Counted from the first letter of the stretch, positions 17,758 through 25,908 are shown. The stretch: 36,042 bases of DNA from Actinocrinis sp046724665 (GCA_046724665.1 JBKOWZ010000017.1:1-36042), one strand, 5' to 3'. Notes: generated by a model from the sequence alone, not told the origin. Program-made: numbers and translations.

Positions 17758-18522
17758 ATGACCATCGCGCGGGACGAGGCGCAGCGGGGCCGGCTCGGCG
17801 TCGCCGCGCCGCCGTGGGCCGGACCGAAGGCCGCGCGCGCGGGCAGGGCAGACAAACCGCAGCTCAGCCAGGAGGCCATCGTCGCCGCCGCGATGCGGAT
17901 CATCGACAGCGAGGGCCTCGACGCCGTATCGATGCGGCGGGTCGCCCAGGAGCTCGGCACCGGCGCGGCCTCGCTCTACGCCTACGTCGCGAGCAAGGAC
18001 GAGCTGCTCGACCTCATCTTCGACTGGGTCATGGGCGAGGTCGCGGACCGCTGGCCCGACACCGAGCCGACCGCGCAGAACTGGCGCGACCTGGCCCGGG
18101 ACCTGGTACGCATCGCGCACCAGGTGCTGACCTCGCACCGCGACGTGGCCCGCGCGCTCCAGGGCCGGATCCCGTTCGGGTCGAACGGGCTGCGCGTGGT
18201 GGAGATCCAGCTGGCGATCATCCGGGCCGGCGGGGTCCCCGACGAGGTCGCCGCGTTCGCCGGGGACCTGATCGGCCAGTTCCTGGTCTCGTGGGCGGTC
18301 GAGGACGACATGTGGCGCTCCCGCCTCGCCGAGGTGGACGAGGGGCGCATCGCCGAGCAGATGAACAAGATCCGCGACTATCTGGCCGCGTTGCCGGCCG
18401 ACCGCTTCCCGAACGTCGTGGCGCTGGCCGGCCCGCTGATGAGCCAGCATCCCGAGGGGCTCGACCGGTTCGAGCTCGGCCTTGAGGTGCTGCTGCGCGG
18501 TATCGCGTCGTTCGCGGCCTAG
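17758..18522 (+). CDS. TetR-family transcriptional repressor
   Basis: 254 residues from ATG 17758 with GGGAG upstream. The helix-turn-helix spans about residues 36-82 (LSQEAIVAAAMRIIDSEG, SMRRVAQELGTGAASLYAYV, SKDELLDLIFD). The C-terminal ligand-binding domain resembles the tetracycline-repressor-like TetR_C group. The first 35 residues form a basic Ala/Arg-rich arm that may contact DNA. It is divergent from an MFS exporter, with a half-site array between them, so the expected role is ligand-dependent repression of the exporter and of itself. It converges on bfr with 7 bases between stops. Confidence 0.9.
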   Translation: MTIARDEAQRGRLGVAAPPWAGPKAARAGRADKPQLSQEAIVAAAMRIIDSEGLDAVSMRRVAQELGTGAASLYAYVASKDELLDLIFDWVMGEVADRWPDTEPTAQNWRDLARDLVRIAHQVLTSHRDVARALQGRIPFGSNGLRVVEIQLAIIRAGGVPDEVAAFAGDLIGQFLVSWAVEDDMWRSRLAEVDEGRIAEQMNKIRDYLAALPADRFPNVVALAGPLMSQHPEGLDRFELGLEVLLRGIASFAA

Positions 18523-18529
18523 CGTCCCG

Positions 18530-19012
18530 TCAGGATCCGGGCGGCTGCTCCACGAGCTGCGCGAGGTAGAGCGGCTCGCCGAGTTCCCGGACCAGGCCGA
18601 GCTGGGTCTCCAGGTAGTCGATGTGCTCTTCCTCGTTCTTCAGGATGTCCTCGAAGATGTTGGCGGAGGTCACGTCGTCCTTCTCGCGCATGTAGCGGAT
18701 GCCGCGGCGCAGCCGGTCCACCGCCTCGAGCTCGATCTGGAGGTCGCACTCGAACATCTCGGCCACGCTCTGGCCGATGCGCAGCGGGCTGAGCCGCTGG
18801 AAGTTGGGCAGGCCCTCGAGGAAGATGATCCGCTCGGCCAGCTTGTCGGCGTGCTCCATCTCCTCGAGCGACTCGCGGCGGGTGTGCCGGGCCAGCTTCA
18901 CCCAGCCGTTGTTCTCCTGGAGCTTGTAGTGCAGCCAGTACTGGTTGATCGCGGTCAGCTCCGCGGTGAGCTGCTCGTTGAGGAACTCGATGACCTTCTT
19001 GTCGCCCTTCAT
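18530..19012 (-). CDS. bfr: Bacterioferritin
   Basis: 160 residues, ATG 19012. It is the subunit of the 24-mer iron-storage shell. Ferroxidase ligands fit the family: Glu18 in LTAELTAINQYWLHY, Glu51 and His54 in LEEMEHADKLAERI, Glu94 in QIELEAVDRL, and Glu127/His130 in NEEEHIDYLETQL. Met52 (in EEMEH), the haem ligand between subunits, is present, so this is a haem-containing Bfr and not a bacterial ferritin. The start is only 5 bases after the bfd stop, and the AAGGG just upstream overlaps that stop, so translation is probably coupled to bfd. Confidence 0.95.
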   Translation of the reverse strand: MKGDKKVIEFLNEQLTAELTAINQYWLHYKLQENNGWVKLARHTRRESLEEMEHADKLAERIIFLEGLPNFQRLSPLRIGQSVAEMFECDLQIELEAVDRLRRGIRYMREKDDVTSANIFEDILKNEEEHIDYLETQLGLVRELGEPLYLAQLVEQPPGS

Positions 19013-19017
19013 GGCCC

Positions 19018-19275
19018 TTATTGTGACGCGCCGGCGCGGCGCAAATCTGAGTGAATGGGGCGTAGCGCCGCGAGTCGGCCGCCTGCTTCGGCCGAATGGG
19101 TGATATCCCGCTCGCGCAGCGCCCGCTCTATCAGGCAGCTGAGGCGTTCGACGCAGCTGCCGCAGCTCGTGCCCGCCCCGCAGCGCTCGCCGAGCGCCTC
19201 CTCGGTGCACGCGCCGTCGGCCACCTCCTCGGTGATCTCTTCCTCGGTCACGCTGAAGCAGACACAGGCGTACAT
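19018..19275 (-). CDS. bfd: Bacterioferritin-associated [2Fe-2S] ferredoxin
   Basis: 85 residues. ATG 19275 is chosen for its strong GGAGGAA site seven bases upstream; ATG 19320 is in frame but has only the iron box before it. Bfd donates electrons to Bfr to release stored iron. The four cluster cysteines are visible in YACVCFSVTEEEI and GTSCGSCVERL, i.e. CxC and CxxC about 30 residues apart. The final ~30 residues (ERDITHSAEAGGRLAALRP onward) extend past the usual Bfd end and are Arg-rich. It is the first gene of a bfd-bfr operon preceded by an iron box. Confidence 0.88.
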   Translation of the reverse strand: MYACVCFSVTEEEITEEVADGACTEEALGERCGAGTSCGSCVERLSCLIERALRERDITHSAEAGGRLAALRPIHSDLRRAGASQ

Positions 19276-19320
19276 GTGGTGTGCTTCCTCCAGCGCGGCG
19301 GTGGTGATCAGGTAGGCCAT

Positions 19321-19343
19321 GGTTAGGTAAACCTAAGCTAACC
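19321..19343 (-). promoter_or_regulatory. Iron box (DmdR/IdeR-type operator) for bfd-bfr
   Basis: GGTTAG at 19321-19326 and CTAACC at 19338-19343 are the outer arms, with TTAGGT...CCTAAG repeats inside, closely matching the 19-bp TTAGGTTAG-type box of actinobacterial iron repressors. It lies 46 bases upstream of the bfd start, in or next to the promoter, which predicts iron-dependent control. Confidence 0.78.
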
Positions 19344-19423
19344 CGGCACCGCTCGAATTGCCAAGTCCGGGCTGTGGCCCGTGTGGTACTGAGCATCCAT
19401 GTCGATCTGGGACGATAGACCTC

Positions 19424-20017
19424 ATGGGTCTGAGTGGCACCGACGCGGGGCGGCTTCCACCCGGGCAGCGCGTACAGGAGAGCTGGCCGGTTCTGCACTA
19501 CGGGCCGGTGCCCCGGTTCAAGCCGGAGCGCTGGGACTTGCAGGTCTACGGGGCGACCGCCGACGGCGGAAAGCGGGTCTGGGACTACGAGGCGTTCAGC
19601 GCGCTGCCGACCCACGAGGTCGAGGCAGACCTGCACTGCGTCACCAAGTTCACGCTGATGGACAACGTCTGGTCCGGCGTGCTGGCCAGCACGATGATCG
19701 AGCTCGCCCCGCCCGCCGACGACGCGACGCACGCGATGGTGTGGGCCGAGTACGGGTACTCGGCCAACCTGCGCCTGGACGACATGATGCGCGACACCAC
19801 CATCCTCGCGACGCACCGCAACGGCGAGCCGTTGACGCCGGAGCACGGGTTCCCGCTGCGCCTGGTGGTACCGCACCTGTACGCGTGGAAGGGCCCGAAG
19901 TGGGTGCGCGCCATCGAGTACCTGGTCGTGGACCGGCGCGGCTTCTGGGAGGAGCGCGGCTACCACAACGTCGGCGACCCCTGGCGCGAGCAGCGGTACT
20001 CGTACCAGGAGGACTGA
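19424..20017 (+). CDS. Sulfite-oxidase-fold molybdopterin oxidoreductase (soluble)
   Basis: 197 residues from ATG 19424; no clear ribosome site precedes it, and longer readings have no better one. It is a single-domain member of the sulfite oxidase superfamily. Cys72 in ADLHCVTKFTLMDNVWSGV is the expected molybdenum ligand, followed by the substrate-region GYSANLRLDDM and LRLVVPHLYAWKGPKWVRAI. No signal peptide or twin-arginine motif is present, and the C-terminal dimerisation domain of sulfite oxidase is missing, so it resembles the small cytoplasmic YedY-like (MsrP-like) proteins of actinobacteria. Substrate and redox partner unknown. Confidence 0.85.
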   Translation: MGLSGTDAGRLPPGQRVQESWPVLHYGPVPRFKPERWDLQVYGATADGGKRVWDYEAFSALPTHEVEADLHCVTKFTLMDNVWSGVLASTMIELAPPADDATHAMVWAEYGYSANLRLDDMMRDTTILATHRNGEPLTPEHGFPLRLVVPHLYAWKGPKWVRAIEYLVVDRRGFWEERGYHNVGDPWREQRYSYQED

Positions 20018-20035
20018 CCGGCCGGCCGCCGGTCA
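20015..20035. terminator. Bidirectional terminator between converging genes
   Basis: TGACCGGC and GCCGGTCA form a perfect 8-bp stem with a 5-base loop. The two arms contain the stop codons of the sulfite-oxidase-like gene and the DUF4230 gene, so one hairpin serves both strands. Confidence 0.65.
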
Positions 20036-20668
20036 GACGAAGGTCACGCTGACGTTCTTGAAGCCGAGCGATTGCAGCAGGCTGACGAGCATCGCGCGGG
20101 TGTTGCGCTCGGCGTCGATCCGGACCGCGCTCGCGGCGGCGGCCTGCTCGATCTTCTTCTGGGCCAGCTCGTAGACGGCCTGCTGGCTGTTCGGGTTGCC
20201 GCTCAGGAACGAGTTGAGCCGGGTGAACAGGCCCTGCTGCTGGGCGAAGACATAGGACTGCTTCACGTCGAGCACGGCGGGGTCCAGCTTCGCGTGCGGC
20301 AGGGTCAGCGTCGCGGTGAGCCGGTCCGCGGAGACCTTGACCGCGTCGCCCTTCAGGTGCGAGAAGTCCACATAGGCGTTGTCCGCGCCGACGCCGATGA
20401 ACAGGGTGTCGCTGCCCTCGAGGAAGCTCGGCAGGATGCCGGAGGTGGTGATGTCCACCACCACCTGGAAGTTGCCGCTGGCCGCCTCGTACTTGGACAG
20501 ATCGACGATCGACTTGAGCACCACCGGCTGGCTGCGCTCGGTCGTCGTCTCGCTGAACGGACTGCGCAGCTGCGGGAACAGGTGCACAGCCGACCCGACG
20601 AGGTAGAGCACGAACAGGGCGGCTATGCCCCCTGCCACGCCCGCGATGCGGTTGCGCCACTTGGCCAT
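20033..20668 (-). CDS. DUF4230 membrane-anchored protein
   Basis: 211 residues from ATG 20668 with GGGAG upstream; a longer reading from 20857 crosses the divergent promoter region. A single transmembrane segment lies at residues 7-29 (IAGVAGGIAALFVLYLVGSAV), leaving a ~180-residue domain outside. That domain alternates beta strands (FQVVVDITTSGILPSF, LFIGVGADNAYVDFS, LTATLTLPHAKL) with a final helix pair, as in DUF4230 proteins. No enzymatic motif is visible. It is divergent from a tiny membrane protein gene. Function unknown. Confidence 0.75.
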   Translation of the reverse strand: MAKWRNRIAGVAGGIAALFVLYLVGSAVHLFPQLRSPFSETTTERSQPVVLKSIVDLSKYEAASGNFQVVVDITTSGILPSFLEGSDTLFIGVGADNAYVDFSHLKGDAVKVSADRLTATLTLPHAKLDPAVLDVKQSYVFAQQQGLFTRLNSFLSGNPNSQQAVYELAQKKIEQAAAASAVRIDAERNTRAMLVSLLQSLGFKNVSVTFV

Positions 20669-20750
20669 CGTGATCGTTTCTCCCACTCGCTGCTCGGTTT
20701 GCGCTCGGCCCGGCCAAGGTACTGTGTTAGCAGACTGAAGGAGGATGAGT

Positions 20751-20984
20751 GTGGCCAACCCGAGACCACGTTTCGGAAGGCGGCGGCCCGGCGCGGACGG
20801 CGCCGCACCGCGGCCGCTCGGCTGCCTCTGGCCGGTGTTCTGGCTGATCCTGATCATCGTCCTGCTCGGACTGCTGTTCGGCGGTTATCGCAAGGGCACG
20901 AAGATCGGCGCGCCGTCGCCGCAGTCGTATACCACGTATACGCAGACTTACTCTGGTGTTTCCGGCGCTGTTTCCGGCCTCTAG
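20751..20984 (+). CDS. Very small single-pass membrane protein
   Basis: 77 residues from GTG 20751. The ribosome site AAGGAGG (20738-20744) directly abuts an ATG at 20745 but is six bases from GTG 20751, so the GTG is preferred. A basic, Arg-rich N-terminus precedes a single strongly hydrophobic helix (CLWPVFWLILIIVLLGLLF), then a Tyr/Thr/Ser-rich tail (SYTTYTQTYSGVSG). It is probably a type III-like or tail-exposed membrane protein. TACTGT at 20720-20725 could be its -10. Its stop is directly followed by the stop of the converging SCO2521-family gene. Confidence 0.65.
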   Translation: MANPRPRFGRRRPGADGAAPRPLGCLWPVFWLILIIVLLGLLFGGYRKGTKIGAPSPQSYTTYTQTYSGVSGAVSGL

Positions 20985-22016
20985 TCAGAGCGCTTCCTTG
21001 TCGGCCATCGAGCCGAGCAGCCGCAGCGTGTGAAGCGAGAGCTGGTCGCGGATCCACTCGACCGCAGTCTGCCACTGCCGGGTGAAGCCGGGCCGCCGCT
21101 CGAAGCCGTCCCAGACCGAGCCCAGCGCGGTGCTCACCCGGGCCCCGGGCAGCCACAGGTGGAGCAGGTTGCTGACGATCGGTTGCAGCTCGCCGACCGC
21201 CGGCGGGCGGTCGCCGGACACCGCGCGGATCCGCTCGATCCGCTGGGTCAGGGTCGTCAGCACCCAGTCGTGCAGGGCCAGGTCGCGGCACAGCTCCAGC
21301 ACGTCCTCCAAGCGGTACGCCTCGCGCTGGTCGTGCGGGACGAACAGGCTCAGCACCCGGTTCGTGTCGTCGAGCAGGGTGAGTTGCGCGGCCGGCGCCG
21401 GGTCGTCGTCTTTGGCGGCGTAGAGCACCGTCCAGCGCAGCCGGGTCCACTGGAACCTGATCGGCGGCCGGCCGTCCAGGAGCGGCGAGGCCTGAAGCCG
21501 CAGCGACAGCCGCTCGCACACCGAGCCGAGATCGAGGCAGTCCGGCGCGGGAATCCTGGTCAGCTCGGCGAAGCCGGCCGCCAGCCGGCCCGCGTCGGCG
21601 CGCCCGACGGTCTCCAGCCGGCCGGGCTGCGCCGTGTAGTGCGACCACTGCTGCCGGCGCTGCGAGCCGGCCGGGTCGATGTGCGTGTACGTCGAGGCCT
21701 GCAACACCCGGCCGCCGGTGAGCGCGGCGTGTGTCAGGACGGTGCCGATCGCGCGGTACCTCGCCCCGCTGTCGGCCACCACCTGGCAGTCGACGCCGTT
21801 GGCGACGTCCGGCGACAGCACGTGCTGGATCGGCCGCCGCGACTCGCGCACCGGCTCGCCGGGCAGCAGGTCGAGCAGTTGGGCAGCGGCGGCCGTGGTG
21901 AGCGCCGCGCTGTGCCGCAGCAGGCCGGTGCGGATCTCGCCGACCGCCACGGTGGCCCCGGGCGCCGACAGGTCGCGCGCGGCGGTCAGATGGCCCGGAT
22001 TCGCCTGCGTGCGCAT
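20985..22016 (-). CDS. SCO2521-family protein of unknown function
   Basis: 343 residues from ATG 22016, two bases after the stop of the preceding cassette gene. I recognise it as the SCO2521 family by its neighbours: it is the last of four tightly packed leftward genes matching SCO2524-2523-2522-2521 of S. coelicolor. The sequence starts with an Ala/Leu-rich part (VAVGEIRTGLLRHSAALT), has a central beta-rich region (YRAIGTVLTHAALTGGRVLQASTY style) and ends helical (WEWIRDQLSLHTL-like, with QTAVEWIRDQLSLHTLRLL). No membrane segment, signal peptide or known catalytic motif is visible. It is probably a soluble partner of the cassette. Confidence 0.72.
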   Translation of the reverse strand: MRTQANPGHLTAARDLSAPGATVAVGEIRTGLLRHSAALTTAAAAQLLDLLPGEPVRESRRPIQHVLSPDVANGVDCQVVADSGARYRAIGTVLTHAALTGGRVLQASTYTHIDPAGSQRRQQWSHYTAQPGRLETVGRADAGRLAAGFAELTRIPAPDCLDLGSVCERLSLRLQASPLLDGRPPIRFQWTRLRWTVLYAAKDDDPAPAAQLTLLDDTNRVLSLFVPHDQREAYRLEDVLELCRDLALHDWVLTTLTQRIERIRAVSGDRPPAVGELQPIVSNLLHLWLPGARVSTALGSVWDGFERRPGFTRQWQTAVEWIRDQLSLHTLRLLGSMADKEAL

Positions 22017-22018
22017 GG

Positions 22019-22972
22019 TCAGAAGTCTGTCACGAACAGGTACGCGATCCGGCCGGTCACGTCCTCGGCGATGCGCATGCCCTCGCCCGCCGCGCGCTGC
22101 TGCACCCGCTCCATCACCCCGGAGTCCTGGGCGACCTGGTTGAGGATGACGCGCACTGCGTGCTCGATCGACAGGAAGCGGTCGTCGAGCAGGGAGAGCG
22201 TCTGGTAGCCGTGGAACGGCGCCGCGTTCGGCTCCACCTGCGCCACCGGCGGCATCGCGGACCACTCGTTCGGCAGCTCCTCGGGCAGCGGCCGCGGCTC
22301 GATCACCGCCCGGCCGTGGTGGCGCAGCAGGCCGAGGCGGGCCAGCTGCCAGACCGCGGCGAGCATCGGGCAGGACCACAGCCGCTCGCCGTCGCTCTTC
22401 TCCGACCACAGCTGCACGTCCATGAAGATCGAGTGCTGCCTCGCCTCGGCCTCGACCGGCGGGCGCCAGCCGTGCGAGCGCAGCGCCTCCGTCGTCTCGG
22501 CCGGCGAGCGCTGGCCGTTGGACAGCCAGCCGGACTCGGCGACCGGCGGGCGCGAGCCGTTGGTGCCCTCGACCGGGATGGAGACCAGGCGGCCGGCCAC
22601 CATCTTGGCCACCTCGACCCCGTCGGCCACCGCGCAGCCGGACTCGCGCGCCACGTAGTCCACCCGCACGCCCGCGTCCGCAGCCGCCTCCAGCAGCATC
22701 GGGATCAGCTCGGCCGGCGACTTCAGGTCGCTGAAGTAGTCGTCCACCAGGAAGCAGGTGCTGATGCGCGGCCGACCCTTGAGCCCGCGCGACTCGAAGG
22801 TGCGCAGCGCCGTGTGATACCAGGGCGCGATCTGCGCTATCCGGCCGCGCAGGTGCTCCTTGTCCCGGGTGAAGTCCTCCATGTACAGGTGGTCGAGCTC
22901 GATCGACACGTGCGAGTACCCGACGTCCTTCACCCGCCGCAGCGTCGTGGTCTCGGAGAAGGTCGTGTCCAT
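22019..22972 (-). CDS. SCO2522-family protein of unknown function
   Basis: 317 residues from ATG 22972, four bases after the P-loop gene stop; GGGAAG in the end of that gene can serve as ribosome site. It shows an N-terminal YSHVSIELDHLYMEDF, a possible beta-alpha core with CFLVDDYFSDL and an acidic stretch, and a C-terminal LSLLDDRFLSIEHAVRVILNQ that also recurs in spirit in many nucleotide-handling folds, but I cannot assign a fold. The paired aspartates (VDDYF, LDDRF) and the conserved Trp-rich middle (WSCPMLAAVWQLARLGLL) are candidate functional sites. Soluble; always expected beside the SCO2523-type ATPase. Confidence 0.72.
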   Translation of the reverse strand: MDTTFSETTTLRRVKDVGYSHVSIELDHLYMEDFTRDKEHLRGRIAQIAPWYHTALRTFESRGLKGRPRISTCFLVDDYFSDLKSPAELIPMLLEAAADAGVRVDYVARESGCAVADGVEVAKMVAGRLVSIPVEGTNGSRPPVAESGWLSNGQRSPAETTEALRSHGWRPPVEAEARQHSIFMDVQLWSEKSDGERLWSCPMLAAVWQLARLGLLRHHGRAVIEPRPLPEELPNEWSAMPPVAQVEPNAAPFHGYQTLSLLDDRFLSIEHAVRVILNQVAQDSGVMERVQQRAAGEGMRIAEDVTGRIAYLFVTDF

Positions 22973-22976
22973 CGGC

Positions 22977-23891
22977 TCAGATCGCTTCCCACGGCGTCGG
23001 ATCGGTGACCGCGCGGGCCAGCTGTTCGAACGCTTCCACCGTCTCCTTGTTCGCGATCTCCAGCTGGTTCACGTCCCGGTCGGTGATCAGCTGCTCGCGC
23101 CACTGGAGCACCGTGTCCAGCTGGACCGTGCCGATCCGGCTGAGCCGGCCCAGGTCCAGCCGGGCCGCCAGCTTCTCCAGGTCCTGGTCCATCGCGAGCA
23201 GCCAGTTCTGCTGGGTGTCGCGCAGATACCCGTTGGCGGGGGAGTGCGGGTCGATGACCGCGGTGCGCACGAAGCGGATCATCGACCGCATCGCGGCCTC
23301 GGTGTGGCCGTTGCTCACCGCCGAGTTGAGCAGGCCGCGCTCGCCGTAGACCAGGTCGTGCGCGGCGCGCACGTGCTGGCGGGTCCAGCGGTGGAACACC
23401 AGCCAGCGGGCCGGGACCATGCGCAGCGCCGAGCGCGCCGTGCACTGGAGCACCAGCTCGACCGCGAACGAGCGCCCGGCGCTCAGGTCCACCATGATCA
23501 GGTCGAACTCGCCGTCGAGCTTCACGAACAGCTCGGTACACCGGTCCACGGTGTCCTTGACCACGCTGAACTCGCCGCCGCCACGGCTGCCCGGCAGCAG
23601 CACCAGCGACCCGGCGCCCGGCGGCGGCCCCGCCATGCCCAGCTTCGACTCGACCCACACGTTGACCCGCTGCACCTCGGTGGAGCGGTTGCCCAGGTAG
23701 TCGTGCAGGCCGTTGCCGGTCACCCCGTCGATCGCGTTCTCCACGTCGAAGATCGTGCCGATCGTCGGCGAGCCGAAGTCGAAGTCGAGATAGCAGGTGT
23801 TGTAGCCGCGCAGCGCCGCCCGGTAGGCCATGTTGGTGCTGGTCACCGAGCGGCCGGTGCCACCCTTGTGGGAGATCGAGAAGATGATCAT
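22977..23891 (-). CDS. SCO2523-family variant P-loop ATPase (ParA/MinD-like)
   Basis: 304 residues from ATG 23891, with GGGAG in the end of the upstream gene; an ATG at 23927 lies inside that gene. The N-terminus is a SIMIBI-class P-loop: HKGGTGRS at residues 8-15. The signature lysine (Lys9) of the deviant Walker A motif is present, but the second, phosphate-gripping lysine is Arg14. YLDFDFGSP (34-42) is the A' motif and FDLIMVDLSAG the Walker B strand. ParA/MinD relatives dimerise on ATP and position cargo on nucleoid or membrane; there is no C-terminal membrane-targeting helix of MinD type. The Arg variant suggests altered or lost hydrolysis. No ParB or parS is seen near it. Confidence 0.82.
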   Translation of the reverse strand: MIIFSISHKGGTGRSVTSTNMAYRAALRGYNTCYLDFDFGSPTIGTIFDVENAIDGVTGNGLHDYLGNRSTEVQRVNVWVESKLGMAGPPPGAGSLVLLPGSRGGGEFSVVKDTVDRCTELFVKLDGEFDLIMVDLSAGRSFAVELVLQCTARSALRMVPARWLVFHRWTRQHVRAAHDLVYGERGLLNSAVSNGHTEAAMRSMIRFVRTAVIDPHSPANGYLRDTQQNWLLAMDQDLEKLAARLDLGRLSRIGTVQLDTVLQWREQLITDRDVNQLEIANKETVEAFEQLARAVTDPTPWEAI

Positions 23892-23898
23892 CCGGCTG

Positions 23899-25764
23899 CT
23901 ACTCCCGGCCCTCTCGGGCGTTCTCACGCGCCAGGGCGTTCTTGTCGAGTTGTGTCACGGCGTTGACGCACAGCGCGATCGCGGTGGACGGCTGCTGCTC
24001 GATCAGGGTTCTGGCCCGTTGCAGCGAGTTGCGGATCTCCTCGAGCCCGCGCTGCATGGGGGAGTAGTCCATCGTCGGGGTGGACATCTGCAACTGGTTG
24101 AGCAGGAACTCCGCCTCGCTGACCATCGCGGCGGCGGTGTCGCTGAGGATGTCGTTGTGCGCCTGACGGCTGCTCAGCGCGTTGGCCGAGGAGACCAGCG
24201 CGTCCACCACCCGCGCGTTCATCGACCAGAGCGGGTCGTCGTGGTGTCCGCGCATCCCGGTGAACACGCGCGCCGGGTCGTCCCACAGGCCGCTGGCCTT
24301 GCCGCCCTCGATACGCCGCTGGGACAGGTGGTTCCACACCTGGGTGGCCAGGTTCAGCAGCTGGTCGCGCGCCCTCGGGTTGATGGCCAGTTCGGCGAGC
24401 TGCGTGCAGCGCTTGAACAGCACCGGGGCGAAGTCGGAGAGCTGGTAGCTCATCGCCGGGCCGAGCTCTTCTGAGCCGTTCAGCTCGATCTTGAACCCCG
24501 GGTCGTGCAGTTCGAGCATCGGGTCGTCCCGCAGCGCCCGCCGGGTCAGCCGCGCCCGGTTGGCCAGCTCGGACAGCAGCGGCACCAGCCGTTGCAGGTC
24601 GGACTCGCTCGCGGTGCGCTGGCGCAGGTCCTGGATCAGCACCGCGGAGATCAGCAGGCTGTAGTAGTCGTTCTCCGTGTCGTCCACGGTGCGCCACGGC
24701 ACGTCCTCAAGCGGCCAGCGTCCGTCGCCGAACCGGGCGAGGCGCGACCAGTACATCTGGGTCAGGTCGCGGCGCAGGCCGAGCGCGGTGGCCAACCGGT
24801 CCTGGACCGGGTTCAGCAGGCCGAGCACCCGGGTGCGGTCCCGGGACAGCTGCTCGATGGTGTCCAGGGCCATCAGCGTGAAGTAGAGGAAGGGGGCGGA
24901 CAGCGCGACGCCTTCGCCGAACGGCAGCGGGGCGGCGTCGTCGCCCTCCAGGTCCACCGGCGGTGCGCCCTTCGCGATGCCCCAGGTCCAGCCGAGCTCG
25001 AAGAGGACCTCGGGGTCCTCGAGCTCCGGGGCCACGACCACGCCGAGGCGGGCCTCGTTGAGACGACCGCGCACGGCGGCCATCCGGTCGTTGAACTCTT
25101 CGACGATGAGCTGCGTGTTGCCGGTCTCGCCCTGGTCGAGCAGGCGCATGAGGTTGGCGCCTTCGGGCGAGTCGATCTCGACCGGGTTGGTGGTGAAGCC
25201 GCGGATCAGGCCGACCAGAGCCGCGGTCAGCCGGTCGCTCACCCGCTTCCGCAACTCGGTGGCCCGCGTCAGCCAGGTGCCGCGCGCCGTGGTGTCGATG
25301 TAGTCCTGGAGGAACTCCTGGGCCGACAGGCACAGGCTGACCGAGGTGGTGAACGAGATGAGCAGGTCGAGGTCGCGCTGCTCGGCCGTCAGCTTCTCGC
25401 CCTCCACCCACGGCAGGAACGCGGTGCCGCCGGCGAAGGACGGCAGGCCGTCCGGGGTGGTGTAGCGCGTCACGTAGTCCTCGAGCACCTCGATGATCGT
25501 GCGCGGGATCTGCGACTCGCTGCCGAAGCGGCGCAGCGCGGCGCGCGCGTCCGGCGAGGTCTCGTTCGGCTCGGCCAGCCGCAGCACGGGCAGCGCGGTG
25601 GCCGGCTGGAGGACGCACAACAGCTGTTCGGCGTCTGAGATCGAGTTGGGGGCGACGCGCCCGTGCCACCGCCACTTGCGGTCCGCGAGCGCGAAGTCGC
25701 CCACCGCGCTCCACACCTCGAGCAGTCGGCGCCGCGGTTCGATGTTCTCGACGTTCGATCTCAT
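23899..25764 (-). CDS. SCO2524-family large protein of unknown function
   Basis: 621 residues from ATG 25764, with GGAG six bases upstream; ATG 25785 is in frame but lacks a site. The sequence begins NIEPRRRLLEVWSAVGDF and appears almost entirely helical and soluble, with no transmembrane segment or known catalytic motif. A possible folded core around residues 195-330 has EEFNDRMAAVRGRLNEARLG and FELGWTWGIAKGAP. The C-terminal ~100 residues are helices rich in Gln, Asn and Glu (SANALSSRQAHNDIL, LLNQLQMSTP). It is the first gene of the four-gene block, seven bases upstream of the ATPase, and could be a scaffold or cargo for it. Confidence 0.72.
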   Translation of the reverse strand: MRSNVENIEPRRRLLEVWSAVGDFALADRKWRWHGRVAPNSISDAEQLLCVLQPATALPVLRLAEPNETSPDARAALRRFGSESQIPRTIIEVLEDYVTRYTTPDGLPSFAGGTAFLPWVEGEKLTAEQRDLDLLISFTTSVSLCLSAQEFLQDYIDTTARGTWLTRATELRKRVSDRLTAALVGLIRGFTTNPVEIDSPEGANLMRLLDQGETGNTQLIVEEFNDRMAAVRGRLNEARLGVVVAPELEDPEVLFELGWTWGIAKGAPPVDLEGDDAAPLPFGEGVALSAPFLYFTLMALDTIEQLSRDRTRVLGLLNPVQDRLATALGLRRDLTQMYWSRLARFGDGRWPLEDVPWRTVDDTENDYYSLLISAVLIQDLRQRTASESDLQRLVPLLSELANRARLTRRALRDDPMLELHDPGFKIELNGSEELGPAMSYQLSDFAPVLFKRCTQLAELAINPRARDQLLNLATQVWNHLSQRRIEGGKASGLWDDPARVFTGMRGHHDDPLWSMNARVVDALVSSANALSSRQAHNDILSDTAAAMVSEAEFLLNQLQMSTPTMDYSPMQRGLEEIRNSLQRARTLIEQQPSTAIALCVNAVTQLDKNALARENAREGRE

Positions 25765-25787
25765 CGGCACTCCGAAGCCAGGCACAT

Positions 25788-25807
25788 TGTGTTGTGCTGT
25801 GTTGTGC
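25788..25807. repeat. Tandem 10-bp repeat upstream of the SCO2524-family gene
   Basis: Two exact, adjacent copies of TGTGTTGTGC lie 24 bases before the start codon. On the transcribed strand they read GCACAACACA twice. CATGAT (complement of 25810-25815) just upstream is a possible -10, which would put the repeats at the very 5' end of the message. Confidence 0.7.
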
Positions 25808-25908
25808 GAATCATGCTAGTGGCCTGACCGGGCGTTAGCCATGCAAGCGGCGGATTCGCGAGCGGCGGGCCGTGGTGTTAGAGCTGTGATATCGCCGTGG
25901 TATCGGGG

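Noticed and set aside
22977..23891. A chromosome or plasmid partition (ParA-ParB) locus
   Set aside because: No ParB-like gene or parS-like site is nearby, the Walker A lysine is replaced, and the neighbours match the SCO252x cassette instead.
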